64,000 nucleotides of DNA from a virus. The stretch is from the IMG/VR virus record IMGVR_UViG_3300004463_000226, positions 124,001 through 188,000 of that record; one strand, written 5' to 3'. The position numbers and the translations under genes were made by a program. Shown here piece after piece: positions 41,855 through 51,730 of the stretch (position 1 is its first letter; each line of letters starts with the position of its first letter). The notes beneath the pieces are model-generated. The model made no database searches and had not been told where the DNA came from. It was given only the letters and a program-made list of their open reading frames with translations.

Positions 41855-41866
41855 AACAATAGAGTA
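41855..41866 (+). promoter_or_regulatory. AACA(N6)TA element overlapping a terminator
   Basis: AACAATAGAGTA lies 60 bases before the ATG at 41927 and runs into the left arm of the hairpin at 41861. The spacing is longer than for the other late promoters, so its activity is uncertain. Confidence 0.35.
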
Positions 41867-41902
41867 AGAGTAGGCTATATGCCGCTCTTACTCTATTTTT
41901 TA
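41861..41902 (+). terminator. Terminator
   Basis: A 10-bp stem AGAGTAAGAG/CTCTTACTCT with an inner GGC/GCC pair, followed by ATTTTTT. Confidence 0.8.
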
Positions 41903-41926
41903 ACGTCTTCAAAGGAAGGTGATGTT

Positions 41927-42664
41927 ATGTTAAGTAAAATGGTTAAAGATGACGGTGAACATATTGTCTTTAATGGTCACTATATGGAGGCATATATTCC
42001 TGAGTTCTACTTTAAAGGTAAACTGGGAGAAGACTATGGTTCATCTATTCGAGTATTTGGTTTATTTAATATCAGAACTTTTGATGATAAAAATAAGCCA
42101 TTAAAACTAGAGACATTTAATGTCCCTACAATGATTTACATGTTTCCATCTGAGATGGAAAAGAAAGAACTTCAATTAATTCCTGGTGATGAAGATGGAG
42201 TTGAAGCTTACTATGTAGCTAAGTTCTATAGGGGTAATATTATTATGTCCAATAGCATTCCACAGGATGCTGGTAACGTGGAATTATTCCTAGATGTATT
42301 AACTCGTGGTAAAGTTCCTAAGACTATTCCTTATAGTCAGGTATTACAAGTATGGCAGAAGAACCTTGAGTTAAATGGAGTTAAATTAGGGGTTACGTCC
42401 ACAGTATTAGAGATTATTATCTCTGAAATTTATCGTAACAAGAAAAAACCTGAGGAAACTTTTGCTAAGCTTATTGGCAGAGAGCCATCTACATCTGAGT
42501 TTGCATATCGTACAGCAAATATTCGTGAGATATGTGCACGTAACTCTACATTCGCAGCATTGACGTTTGAGGACATGGATCAAATGATTACATCTTCATT
42601 AAATATCAATAATTATAACAAACAAGAATCAAGCTCTCCAATAGAAAAAATAATAAAGATGTGA
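41927..42664 (+). CDS. Late gene upstream of the tail sheath
   Basis: 245 residues from the ATG at 41927, after GGAAGGTGATGTT and downstream of the terminator; an open extension to the left runs through the terminator and is not real. A beta-rich first half and helical second half. Directly before the sheath gene, so a tail-completion, neck or connector role is plausible; the family is not recognised. Confidence 0.6.
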   Translation: MLSKMVKDDGEHIVFNGHYMEAYIPEFYFKGKLGEDYGSSIRVFGLFNIRTFDDKNKPLKLETFNVPTMIYMFPSEMEKKELQLIPGDEDGVEAYYVAKFYRGNIIMSNSIPQDAGNVELFLDVLTRGKVPKTIPYSQVLQVWQKNLELNGVKLGVTSTVLEIIISEIYRNKKKPEETFAKLIGREPSTSEFAYRTANIREICARNSTFAALTFEDMDQMITSSLNINNYNKQESSSPIEKIIKM

Positions 42665-42675
42665 TCTGTTAAACG

Positions 42676-42687
42676 AACATTAAATTA
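42676..42687 (+). promoter_or_regulatory. AACA(N6)TA late promoter (tail sheath)
   Basis: AACATTAAATTA, 27 bases before the ATG at 42715. Confidence 0.65.
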
Positions 42688-42714
42688 AAAATATATGTAT
42701 AGGAGGTAGAAATT

Positions 42715-44580
42715 ATGCCGCAAGTAGGACAAATCATTCCTAGCTACCTACAACCGCATACGATGACTGTCATCAATGATAACACTGTGTTTCAAGAAGA
42801 TCAGTTACCATCGGTAGTTGTAGAAGAACTAGTCCGTTCAGCGTTTGTTTTTGTATCCGCTAAAGGACGTGATGGCGTAGTTTTAGAAAAAACGAATGAA
42901 CCAGACTTCCTTGAAGAGTATGGTATTCCAAACTTTAAACTTCATGGACAGCCTATCTATAATGCCCATGCATTCGTATCCCAGGATCAAACTAAGGGAT
43001 GGTGCATGCGTGTTATGCCGCCAGATGCAACATATTCAAACCTTTGTATCGTGGCTAAGGTAAAAGTTGATACAACTATTCCTGCTACTCCACGTTTAAT
43101 CATTCGGTTTGAAGCATTGCAGCACAATGGCATCGATTCTATTGAAGATTTCTCAGCAGTAACTGACCTTTTAACATCTACAACTCCTGACGTTGATGGA
43201 TTCCGCACATATCCTTTAATGACGTTCTATAGCTTAGGACGCGGTGTATATGGTGATGGATTCCGTATGCGTATTACTGGAGCTACACAAGAGGATATTG
43301 CAACAGGTTTCAGAAACTATCGTTTCGAAGTTCTTGAACTTGAAAATACTATCTCTCAAAAAGAATCTTTCACAGGTGCTGTTTATCCAGCTGCTATCAA
43401 AGATAAACTTTCAATCTACATTTCTGACTTGATCCTTGATCCTGAAGCAGGAAGTTCTAAGATTGGTGTATATCTTGTTGAAGATAGCTTCTCAGCAATC
43501 TATGATATCTATAAAGAACAAGTGCGCACTAACACAACAATCACTGAAGATCAATTCAGCATTCTTACAGGTCTTAATTCAGACCTTACTACAATTGATG
43601 GTGTTGTTTTCGATACATCAAACAGTGCACACGTACCATTAGATGCTCCTGAAGGCATTCCTCTTTCTGGAGGTAATGATGGAGCTTTCACTTACGATGT
43701 AGCTAACTTGGCTGCTCGTGAAACAGCGATTGACACAGCTTACTCTGCTGCATTCCGTGGAACATCGAATCGTACTCTTTTGAGTAAACATCGTACACCA
43801 TGTGATTTCATTCTTGATGCAGGATATTCTGATGAAGTTAAACGCGACCTTGTAGCATTACTAACTCGTCGTTATGATGCATTAGGTCACATTGATGGTG
43901 GAATTTTGAATACTGCTACTGATGCTATTACATGGGGTACTTCCATAGCTTCATTATCTGACAGAGTATTCACTAAACAATTCCAACATTACAAAGTCCG
44001 CGATCCATTTAGCGGCAGACCAATTCCAGTTACTATTACTTATTACTTTGCGCAAAATCTTGCTCGTCATATCTTGGATAATGGAATTCATACTCCATTC
44101 ATCGGCGAAGCATTTGCACCGTTAACTGGAGCAATTAAAAACTCTCTTCGTCCTGTTATTGACGCTGATGATTTGGACCTTAAAGAACAGTTCTACAAGC
44201 TTCGCTTGAATTATTTCCAAGCTATTGCTGAGAACACATTTGTTCGTGGTACTCAAACAACATCTCAGGATGTATGGTCAGATCTTTCTGAAGAAAATAA
44301 TATGGGAACTCTACTTGAAATGAAACGTATGGTTGAAGGCTTAGTTGATGGTTTAACATATAACTTTGCTGATGCTGACGATCGTTCAGAGTTCACTGCT
44401 GATGCAAACCGTTTATTCGCAGATGGTTATGTTGGTACTAAAGTAGAAACTGCTTCTGTTACATTCAGCATGACTAAATGGGAAGAAGAACGCAGTATCA
44501 TTCACTGCTACCTAAATGTAGTATTCCGTACATTAGGTAAACGCTCTATTGTTGAGATCGACATCAACAAACGAGTATAA
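42715..44580 (+). CDS. Contractile tail sheath protein
   Basis: 621 residues. A sheath is indicated by size, a start region with strands near VVVEELVRSAFVFVSAKG typical of the N-terminal arm, a long variable middle and a C-terminal domain ending in IVEIDINKRV, like the C-terminal strand of phage sheaths. It has a dedicated late promoter and TAGGAGG site, abundant-protein codon use, and a tube-like gene right after it. It shows the phage is a myovirus. Confidence 0.8.
   Translation: MPQVGQIIPSYLQPHTMTVINDNTVFQEDQLPSVVVEELVRSAFVFVSAKGRDGVVLEKTNEPDFLEEYGIPNFKLHGQPIYNAHAFVSQDQTKGWCMRVMPPDATYSNLCIVAKVKVDTTIPATPRLIIRFEALQHNGIDSIEDFSAVTDLLTSTTPDVDGFRTYPLMTFYSLGRGVYGDGFRMRITGATQEDIATGFRNYRFEVLELENTISQKESFTGAVYPAAIKDKLSIYISDLILDPEAGSSKIGVYLVEDSFSAIYDIYKEQVRTNTTITEDQFSILTGLNSDLTTIDGVVFDTSNSAHVPLDAPEGIPLSGGNDGAFTYDVANLAARETAIDTAYSAAFRGTSNRTLLSKHRTPCDFILDAGYSDEVKRDLVALLTRRYDALGHIDGGILNTATDAITWGTSIASLSDRVFTKQFQHYKVRDPFSGRPIPVTITYYFAQNLARHILDNGIHTPFIGEAFAPLTGAIKNSLRPVIDADDLDLKEQFYKLRLNYFQAIAENTFVRGTQTTSQDVWSDLSEENNMGTLLEMKRMVEGLVDGLTYNFADADDRSEFTADANRLFADGYVGTKVETASVTFSMTKWEEERSIIHCYLNVVFRTLGKRSIVEIDINKRV
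44566..44577 (+). promoter_or_regulatory. AACA(N6)TA late promoter (tail tube)
   Basis: AACAAACGAGTA, inside the last codons of the sheath gene, 36 bases before the ATG at 44614. Confidence 0.55.
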
Positions 44581-44613
44581 AACGGAAAATAAATAAAAAA
44601 GGAGTGAAAAAGA

Positions 44614-45471
44614 ATGGCTACTACTACAGTTAAAGATAAATCTACGTTACAATCCAATATTAAGCAGGCTGCTACTAATATGCAAGCATATTCACTGTTT
44701 CTTGGCGGATTAAACGTACGTAGTGAAGTGTTGGCACAATTCACGCCATTGAAAACTGGTTATGCTCGTATCTTCCTAGTTAAGATGCCAGTGTTCATGC
44801 AAAAACAGTTTCCTAATAAAACAAAAACATTCAAACACTTAGTTGAGTATGGATTCGTTGGTGTAGACGGTATCCAAAACTTGACAATGGACTTTGAACA
44901 AGTTACAGGTGGTTATGCAGCTCGTCAGTTTGATGTTGCTACTGTAGCTAAAGATGAAACAAATGAAATCACTGTCAAAATGTATGAATTCTCTGGTTCT
45001 CCAACTCGTGAATACATTGACATGTGGATGACTGGTGTTTCTGACCCAATGACAGGTATTGCTCACTATCATGGTGCAATGGACCTTGACAAAGCACCCG
45101 TTAAATTAAACCAAGCAAACCATACAATGGAAGCAATCTACGTACAGACTGATGCGTCTGGACGCCATGATGCTGTTGAGTATGCTTGTATGATTGCTAA
45201 CATGATGCCTAAACAGTCTAAAAAGGATCACTTCAACTATGAGGCTGGTACTCACTCTCTAGTTCAAACTGATGTTCCTTTTACAGCTGTTAAATATGAA
45301 TCTCGTCAAATCAATGACATCGCTGAGGCATTGGTTAAACGTTTCGCTCTTCGTCGTAACTTCTTATCGTTCCAATCTGGATACATTGATACGACTGAGC
45401 AAAAAACGCCACCAGAAAAGAAACTCGTTACGGATGTTCGCTACATGCCACGTCCATCTCTTGTCTGGTAA
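44614..45471 (+). CDS. Tail tube protein
   Basis: 285 residues, beta-rich, with YARIFLVKMPVFM near residue 50, a NLTMDFEQVTGGY strand and a SGSPTREYIDMWM segment, a pattern like T4 gp19-type tube proteins. It follows the sheath gene, with its own late-type promoter and a GGAG site, and ends at a strong terminator. It would form the inner tube through which DNA passes. Confidence 0.75.
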   Translation: MATTTVKDKSTLQSNIKQAATNMQAYSLFLGGLNVRSEVLAQFTPLKTGYARIFLVKMPVFMQKQFPNKTKTFKHLVEYGFVGVDGIQNLTMDFEQVTGGYAARQFDVATVAKDETNEITVKMYEFSGSPTREYIDMWMTGVSDPMTGIAHYHGAMDLDKAPVKLNQANHTMEAIYVQTDASGRHDAVEYACMIANMMPKQSKKDHFNYEAGTHSLVQTDVPFTAVKYESRQINDIAEALVKRFALRRNFLSFQSGYIDTTEQKTPPEKKLVTDVRYMPRPSLVW

Positions 45472-45477
45472 TAAAAC

Positions 45478-45516
45478 AAATAGTCTATACTGGGATAACC
45501 AGTATAGACTATTTTT
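45478..45516. terminator. Bidirectional terminator between tail tube and portal genes
   Basis: A 16-bp perfect stem (45478-45493 with 45499-45514), GATAA loop, T-runs on both sides. It ends two convergent transcripts. Confidence 0.9.
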
Positions 45517-45522
45517 AATGTC

Positions 45523-47736
45523 TTATGATGCATCATCACCAGCAGCCTTTTTCGCCTCTAGAGTCTTCTGTAATTCCACTTTAGCATCCTCAAATACTTT
45601 ATCAGCATTATTCCAAGGAAGCATAGGAAGAATTTCCTTAGCAAGTTTCTTATATAAGATGTCCTTAAATATATTGTCACTATCTGACGGTGAAGCATTT
45701 TCTCCAGTCAATGTCTTAATCATAAATGCAATTACTTGGTCAGCATTACTGATTAGATCAGACATATTAGTTGTATCCAATGCTTTAGGTGCAGCTAATG
45801 AGAAATCAAACTCAGCAATTATTTCAGGAGTTAGAGTTGAAGAATACATTAGAATCTTCTGATACAACTCTGTTATAGATGGATTTAAATCCAACTGATG
45901 GTTTACTATACGGCTGAGGAATTTAGCATTTGCCATTACTAATGTCTTAGCATAATCAGCCTCGTTAATGTAGTTCATGATAACTGATGGTACGCCAGTA
46001 GCATTAATAAATGATGTACGTAACATTTCCATCAAGTCAGTATTCAGCTGAACATCTTGACCCGCTAACACATCAAATTCAATACCACGTTCTCCTGAAC
46101 GACCAATAGGCATGAATACATCTTTAGCCGCACCAACCTTAGTTACCATTGAGTTATAGTTCATTAAATCCATGAAGTTGATATTTTTCTCTTTAATAGA
46201 ACGAGCAACGTCTTGAATTTTATTTGATACGTTATTGTCTAGACCAGATTGTTTTACATAATAAATCTTCTGGTCATTTGATTTAGTGATAATAGTAATC
46301 ATCTTAAAGATTAATAATGCTAGATATAGCTTAGCATAGAATAATGAAGGTAAGATGATAGATGTTCCGTTACCATTTTCATCAGGATTTACTTTAAACT
46401 CAGTAATGTGGTCAACAGGGATAAATTGGAACTTCAACTGCTTGTTATACACATCATTATAGATTAATGAGTTCAGAATAAGATCCTTAAACTTAGCATT
46501 AGTTTCTAAGAACTTTCTATTGAAACTCTTAACAATTTTGTCTGTGATCTTAGATAAGAATGCATTTTCAGCATCTCTAATATCTGTAGACCCAGGGGTT
46601 AATTTGATATTCATACTGAAAGGAGATTTTCTAACCTTTAAATCAGTTTCATGAATATAGTAGTACCCGATAGTTTCATCCAGAACCTTAATAGGAATAA
46701 TCTTTCTAGGGTCAATCAACTTAATATAACACTCTTTAATAGAACTAAAATCATTATCCTTAGAGTTTAAGTCGACAGTTCCGTCAGCAGCCATTAATTT
46801 GGTTTTGGAATTAGATTGTTTGTCCGCAGCAGATACCTTTTTCTGGAACTTAGGAGTATCTAATAGTTCATTTAATTCAGCACCTTCTAATACTGGAATA
46901 CCCATATCTTCATTATATATCTCAATATTTTCAAGTACACCATTAAAAGAACTTGCTACTTCCTTATCAGATATCTTGATATCTACTGGAGTAGATGCTT
47001 TGAAATTTTTAGCAAAATCTACATCAACACTCTCCATAGTAGCTTTGTACTTCATTGCGTCTTTTGCTCTCTTTTCATTATGACGCTGGAATAACTTTGA
47101 GTATGGTACGGTATATACATAGTATCGACCATATTCTAATGTTTTTGGAATGATATGGCTCTGGAGCTTAGTCAATAGATTAAACTGCTTCTCCATGCTT
47201 TCAACCATACCAATGTAACTTTGTTTATCAGCATCTTCCTCTGAGGAATTTTTAAATCTAAGTGTACGAGATACGGCACTTGATAAATCATCTGAAGAAA
47301 TGATAGCATCCCTTGTTGCCATGATAGCTTCATTCAATTCAAATAACTGTGCAGATACTACACTTAAATCCTCAAATAAGATATTCTGATTACGATACCG
47401 CTCTTGAAAGAATGAGAACATATTTCCATTATCGCTTTCAAATATATCCTCAATCGTTTTAATAGGACTTCCTGCATGTTGTTCATTTTCTTGCTGATTA
47501 AAAAGCTTTACGAGGAACGTAGAAACATCATCACCAGTGAACTTAGTTAAACCCTGTATTTCCTGAAAAATTACATCATCTATGTCTTTAGCCATCTGTT
47601 GCAATTCTCTATCTCGTTTATTCGAGTTAGAACCCGATGCACCGTCCAAGAACTTAGTAACTAAATCATTTAATTTTACAAGGGGCTTTTCTACTTTCTT
47701 CACCGATGCTTTTAAATCATTATCCTTTTTAGCCAC
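45523..47736 (-). CDS. Portal protein (candidate)
   Basis: 737 residues, large and helical, starting with GTG at 47736 after GAAGGAAA. The C-terminal third has EADYAKTLVMANAKFL and a helix rich in N and Q, a pattern seen in portal proteins of T4-like and jumbo phages. Large size, late-type promoter 31 bases upstream and location beside capsid and tail genes fit the dodecameric ring that connects head and tail and receives the packaging motor. Without a structure search, another large virion protein remains possible. Confidence 0.6.
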   Translation of the reverse strand: MAKKDNDLKASVKKVEKPLVKLNDLVTKFLDGASGSNSNKRDRELQQMAKDIDDVIFQEIQGLTKFTGDDVSTFLVKLFNQQENEQHAGSPIKTIEDIFESDNGNMFSFFQERYRNQNILFEDLSVVSAQLFELNEAIMATRDAIISSDDLSSAVSRTLRFKNSSEEDADKQSYIGMVESMEKQFNLLTKLQSHIIPKTLEYGRYYVYTVPYSKLFQRHNEKRAKDAMKYKATMESVDVDFAKNFKASTPVDIKISDKEVASSFNGVLENIEIYNEDMGIPVLEGAELNELLDTPKFQKKVSAADKQSNSKTKLMAADGTVDLNSKDNDFSSIKECYIKLIDPRKIIPIKVLDETIGYYYIHETDLKVRKSPFSMNIKLTPGSTDIRDAENAFLSKITDKIVKSFNRKFLETNAKFKDLILNSLIYNDVYNKQLKFQFIPVDHITEFKVNPDENGNGTSIILPSLFYAKLYLALLIFKMITIITKSNDQKIYYVKQSGLDNNVSNKIQDVARSIKEKNINFMDLMNYNSMVTKVGAAKDVFMPIGRSGERGIEFDVLAGQDVQLNTDLMEMLRTSFINATGVPSVIMNYINEADYAKTLVMANAKFLSRIVNHQLDLNPSITELYQKILMYSSTLTPEIIAEFDFSLAAPKALDTTNMSDLISNADQVIAFMIKTLTGENASPSDSDNIFKDILYKKLAKEILPMLPWNNADKVFEDAKVELQKTLEAKKAAGDDAS

Positions 47737-47767
47737 TTTCCTTCACCTGCCCTAGTATATATGTTTT

Positions 47768-47779
47768 TATACAATTGTT
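47768..47779 (-). promoter_or_regulatory. AACA(N6)TA late promoter (portal)
   Basis: AACAATTGTATA on the minus strand, 31 bases before the GTG at 47736. Confidence 0.65.
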
Positions 47780-47795
47780 CAGGTAGCGGAAAACT

Positions 47796-47828
47796 ACAAA
47801 AAAAATAGAGAGCTATCAGCTCTCTATT
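47796..47828 (-). terminator. Terminator of the 47.8-51.7 kb operon
   Basis: An 11-bp stem (47804-47814 with 47818-47828) followed by TTTTTTTT on the minus strand. Confidence 0.9.
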
Positions 47829-47835
47829 CACTTTG

Positions 47836-48168
47836 TCAAATGTATATAGTTTCTTCAACAACTAGATCATCGTCATCATCACGCAAGTATTGTGATGGAT
47901 TTTCAAAGAACTTCTTCTTGAACTCTTTAACTTCAGCATAGTTCTTAAAGAATAATTCCTTAACAGGTTTAAAGAAATGATGATGATAGTTAAACCTATG
48001 ACGACATATCTTAAATGTAACTGCTCCGTATACATGAAATCCATGGTCTGGGTGATTATAAGCATTGAATCCACCATTTTTACCTGGAACCAATGGGTAG
48101 AATTCTCCTATTTTAAACTTACCCTCTATAGGTAAATCAATACATTGACCAATCTCAACTTTAATCAT
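47836..48168 (-). CDS. Hypothetical protein
   Basis: 110 residues, histidine-rich in the middle (HRFNYHHHFF) and acidic near the end (DDDDD). AGGAGGG precedes the ATG. Last gene of the DNA polymerase N-half operon. Function unknown. Confidence 0.6.
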   Translation of the reverse strand: MIKVEIGQCIDLPIEGKFKIGEFYPLVPGKNGGFNAYNHPDHGFHVYGAVTFKICRHRFNYHHHFFKPVKELFFKNYAEVKEFKKKFFENPSQYLRDDDDDLVVEETIYI

Positions 48169-48186
48169 TTATATCCCTCCTTTTAA

Positions 48187-48597
48187 TTACATGAATCTTC
48201 TATCGAATTCAAATCTTAGCTTTTGTCCTGTGTTATTCTCAGGATGAACTTCTACATTCTCAAAGAATCTACTAGCGAACCGAGAATATTTCTTTCCATC
48301 TTTTAAACTTTCATATGATATGCGTGTCATCTGGGTCTCTTCATCAGTTTGTTTATCATAAACCAGATATTCATCACCTTCTTTATAGTGACGGTATATA
48401 CCATATCTAACCTCAGGTTCTGGAAGTTCATATGTTTCACCAATGAACTCACTAAGTTTACGATGTAAGTTCAATACATCGTGTCTTTCATTTAGCATTA
48501 AAGCATAAACCATGTTACCACTAATAGGATCTCTATCAAGAATATTGGCTCCACATTCAGAATCCTTACTATTTCTCATAATTTTAATCTCTTTCAT
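48187..48597 (-). CDS. Hypothetical protein
   Basis: 136 residues from the ATG at 48597, ten bases after AAGGAG; ATGs at 48603 and 48606 also occur. A basic, charged globular protein, family unknown. It overlaps or abuts its neighbours, so the run 47836-51730 is probably co-translated. Confidence 0.6.
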   Translation of the reverse strand: MKEIKIMRNSKDSECGANILDRDPISGNMVYALMLNERHDVLNLHRKLSEFIGETYELPEPEVRYGIYRHYKEGDEYLVYDKQTDEETQMTRISYESLKDGKKYSRFASRFFENVEVHPENNTGQKLRFEFDRRFM

Positions 48598-48602
48598 TGT
48601 CA

Positions 48603-48887
48603 TCATTCTCCTTTAAAATAATTATCAATTAATGTTTTAACCTCTGGGAATAACTCACAAAACTCATCAACAGTAAGTCTATCTTTTAATAATGAAATAC
48701 TTGCATTCAACTCTACTTCTACTGAAACACCTTCTACACCAGATATCTTTAACTCATCTTTCTTAAATTTCTCACTCTGAAAATGTTTAGCCTCTTCCAT
48801 AGAAGTGACAACATGTCTTTCAGTACTTTCCCAATCATCACCATACGTTGTCACGTATATAACATGAACTTCTTTCATTTTAGTCAT
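48603..48887 (-). CDS. Small hypothetical protein
   Basis: 95 residues from the ATG at 48887, preceded by AAGGGATTGATAATT. Probably alpha/beta. Member of the polymerase N-half operon; function unknown. Confidence 0.6.
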   Translation of the reverse strand: MTKMKEVHVIYVTTYGDDWESTERHVVTSMEEAKHFQSEKFKKDELKISGVEGVSVEVELNASISLLKDRLTVDEFCELFPEVKTLIDNYFKGE

Positions 48888-48892
48888 AATTA

Positions 48893-49243
48893 TCAATCCC
48901 TTAATGTTATTGGATAAAACTTATCTGGAACTACTTGTGGTTTAGGTAAAGGAGACAGATAAACTCTATAAGCTGTCTCTTCACCAACTGAAAAAACATC
49001 CCTTCCCATAGAACCTAAACATTGAAAGTGTTTATCAAAAGCAGTATCCCCAGATATATAAAATACTGGTTTATTGTATATAACTCTTCTTTCATGAAGA
49101 ATATACTCAGCTGTACAGTTTTCTCTAGGAATTTCAACATTAAATTTCTCTCTAATATTAGAAATAGCCCTCAAGACAACTTCAGCTTCTCTAATCTTTA
49201 TATGAGGATCTTGTCTGTTAAGATATTCTTGATAACCGTACAT
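48893..49243 (-). CDS. Hypothetical protein
   Basis: 116 residues starting MYGYQEYLNRQD at 49243, five bases after AAGGAGG. Unknown family. Its start lies 11 bases downstream of the sliding-clamp candidate's stop. Confidence 0.6.
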   Translation of the reverse strand: MYGYQEYLNRQDPHIKIREAEVVLRAISNIREKFNVEIPRENCTAEYILHERRVIYNKPVFYISGDTAFDKHFQCLGSMGRDVFSVGEETAYRVYLSPLPKPQVVPDKFYPITLRD

Positions 49244-49253
49244 ATTATCCTCC

Positions 49254-49904
49254 TTAGAATTTAATACATGTATATACATGAAAATTTGTTACGTCATCCT
49301 TAGTAATAGATATCATGGTTTCAAATAGATTAGGGTCATCTATATCCAAGATTGTTACACTCATAGGTAAACCAACTTTAATATGTGGAAATAATGCCTT
49401 TGTTAATCTAACACGTTTATCGCCTTCACCAAATGTAAGTATTTCGTTGTTGATCAACTTCTGGATATCTTCGTCAGTCAATAATTTTTCCGACTTCTTA
49501 GTGATACGGTCTACGATAACTCTATATGTATCTTTAAACGCATCAGTCATTTTAACATATCTACCAATAGGAAAATCTATCATATCTCCTGAGATAAATA
49601 TACCATTATCATTAAATTTTAGATACTTGATAATCTTCTTGTTATCTCTAATGGTAACAAATACATCTTGAGAATTTAGCATCAGAGCATAACCTTCTGG
49701 TATACTAAATAATTTGAGAAGGTCATCTATCTGATTAGTATATGAGAAATGTAATCCCATCTCCATAGCTAAACCATTATCATCTGTGAATATAACACCA
49801 TTACGAACAACAAAGTAGCGAAGAAAAGACTTCTTCACTACTTGATTGATTGTATTTAGAACTTTAAGTTGTTTACTAACAACAGGTATTAATTGTTGCT
49901 CCAT
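49254..49904 (-). CDS. Possible sliding clamp or polymerase accessory protein
   Basis: 216 residues, beta-rich, with a start overlapping the polymerase N-half stop as TAATG, so the two are coupled. Size is close to T4 gp45 (228 residues) and the alternating strand-helix pattern would suit a clamp, but no diagnostic motif is visible. The tight coupling to DNA polymerase makes a processivity or accessory role reasonable; this is inference. Confidence 0.5.
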   Translation of the reverse strand: MEQQLIPVVSKQLKVLNTINQVVKKSFLRYFVVRNGVIFTDDNGLAMEMGLHFSYTNQIDDLLKLFSIPEGYALMLNSQDVFVTIRDNKKIIKYLKFNDNGIFISGDMIDFPIGRYVKMTDAFKDTYRVIVDRITKKSEKLLTDEDIQKLINNEILTFGEGDKRVRLTKALFPHIKVGLPMSVTILDIDDPNLFETMISITKDDVTNFHVYTCIKF

Positions 49905-51730
49905 TACATTACCTCCCCAAGGTCAATAATAAGTGGTTCGGCAAACCATTTATTAACATCTTCTTTACTTAATACTACACGCTTACGTTTGTTCATCTTG
50001 AACTTATTACGAAGCATATCGTTAAGTTCAACAACATTTGGCATTCCAAACCACTTAGTTGCCATGTTAGCTACATTGCCTGTAAGTAGGTTATCAACGA
50101 AGTCTTTACCAGCGTCTTCAACTTTACCTTTCTTATCAGCCACAGCATTTTTCATAGCTTCTTGGATATTTCCACCAATGATTAGTTTCCCTACCATACA
50201 GTTTGGAGCAATGTTGAATGCAATAATGATATGAGGATACATTGCTGAGAAGTCCATGTCAACGACATTATCAAAGATATACATACTTGGATTACCGAAT
50301 ACAGGTATACCCATGAAGTCGTTTAACTTTGGATCTGCTACTAATGCACCATCAAACTTTTCATCTTCATCATCTTCCTCATTATCCGCTTGATAATCTA
50401 GTCCATAGTCTAGATTGATGTTGTTACCAATGATTAAACCTTGCTTATAATACTCAATATAAGCTCGGTTCTTTAAGAAGACAGTCTGCTTAAATATTTT
50501 GTGATACACTGTTGCATTTGAATAAGCACGTTGATATACGTTATCAATATCAGATGTCTTTCTTTCAATTCCTAACTGTAGAAGAACGTCTTTTATATTG
50601 TACATGACGAACTTCTTATAGTCTTTATAAGGCAATGTCTGGATATTAGCATCTTCACTATAGTCCAGCTTTTCATCACCAATCTCTTTCTTTGCTACTG
50701 CATTTAAGGCATAGGAACGTAGTTCTCCGCCACCTTTACGTAAACCCGCATAGAGTAACATTTGGTCTAGATATGCTGTATAAGAAGAAATCATAAAGTA
50801 ATCTGATTTATTCTCAACTTTAAAGTTCCTAGAGTCTTTTTTATAAAATAAGGACTTAACTTTAAAATCCTTATGGCACATGATGTTAACAGGATCTAAT
50901 CCTAAAGCTTTAATCCGTGCAATAATGTACGGAATATCGAACGCCATGTTCCAGATCATTATAAAGTCACGTTTCAGAGTATTGATCAATTTGAACATGT
51001 CTCTTATTAAATCGGGTTCATCATCATACATATAGAATCTATATTCGAGTGTACCATATGTTTCATCAAAGGCTTCATGTAATTCTTCAATGAACTCATC
51101 TATAGTATCTTCAAATTCTTGAATCTGTGGATTATTAGGATTACGTAATAAGAACGTATAAGATACCATATCCTCTTCATCCACAATTGTAACTGCATTA
51201 ATAGGACATTCACCATCTTTAGGGAAACCTTCAATACCTATAGAATCGACCTCTATATCTAGGTACTGCTTAGTTATAGGTTTCTCCTTATCATTATGAT
51301 TGTGTAAGAACCATTGTATTCGATACCAGTTATCGATATCATAATCTGAGCCGAAGACATTCTTATACTTATGAATGTTACTTATAGCTCTAAAGTTTTT
51401 ACTCTGTTTCATCTTATTGATGAATTGCACATAGTTAGGTCCTGCTTGATCTGCTATATAGTACGGTAAATTTCTAAATGTGTACTTATGCATCTCAGCA
51501 TTTTCAATTTCGATAAATGTGCGGTTATACTTATTATTGATTGCATTTTCTTTTGCAAAATAGAATTCCATCTCAGGTGATTCGATTGTTTCTAAGTGCT
51601 TTTCCCCTGTCCTGAGATCTTTATATATAATATCTAGGAAATCTTTATAACCTGTGCCCTTGTTAGGTCTATGATAAATTGTATTCACAAGCATCAGATT
51701 TTCCTTATCTAAGTGTGGTAAGATTCTCAC
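49904..51730 (-). CDS. Family B DNA polymerase, N-terminal half (exonuclease and motif A)
   Basis: 608 residues. The 3'-5' proofreading exonuclease has Exo I D158-I-E160, Exo II N261..D265 and Exo III Y378..D381. FDGALV near 459-464 takes the place of the YxGG motif, and motif A is DFSAMYP at 493-499, holding one of the catalytic aspartates. The protein ends about 110 residues after motif A, before the fingers. Motifs B and C are in the gene at 15424-17361. An AACA(N6)TA element lies 20 bases before the ATG and a TATATATTATT element further up. Confidence 0.9.
   Translation of the reverse strand: MRILPHLDKENLMLVNTIYHRPNKGTGYKDFLDIIYKDLRTGEKHLETIESPEMEFYFAKENAINNKYNRTFIEIENAEMHKYTFRNLPYYIADQAGPNYVQFINKMKQSKNFRAISNIHKYKNVFGSDYDIDNWYRIQWFLHNHNDKEKPITKQYLDIEVDSIGIEGFPKDGECPINAVTIVDEEDMVSYTFLLRNPNNPQIQEFEDTIDEFIEELHEAFDETYGTLEYRFYMYDDEPDLIRDMFKLINTLKRDFIMIWNMAFDIPYIIARIKALGLDPVNIMCHKDFKVKSLFYKKDSRNFKVENKSDYFMISSYTAYLDQMLLYAGLRKGGGELRSYALNAVAKKEIGDEKLDYSEDANIQTLPYKDYKKFVMYNIKDVLLQLGIERKTSDIDNVYQRAYSNATVYHKIFKQTVFLKNRAYIEYYKQGLIIGNNINLDYGLDYQADNEEDDEDEKFDGALVADPKLNDFMGIPVFGNPSMYIFDNVVDMDFSAMYPHIIIAFNIAPNCMVGKLIIGGNIQEAMKNAVADKKGKVEDAGKDFVDNLLTGNVANMATKWFGMPNVVELNDMLRNKFKMNKRKRVVLSKEDVNKWFAEPLIIDLGEVM

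Noticed and set aside
41822-41926. N-terminal extension of the gene at 41927
   Set aside because: It would read through a terminator hairpin and overlap the previous gene; the GGAAGG site supports 41927.
45523-45862. Plus-strand frame overlapping the portal 3' end
   Set aside because: It runs through the bidirectional terminator and the antisense of the portal gene; no ribosome site, a shadow of coding sequence.
15424-51730. Sequencing frameshift as the cause of the split DNA polymerase
   Set aside because: The halves lie 32 kb apart, each with its own start and operon, so no local error can explain it.
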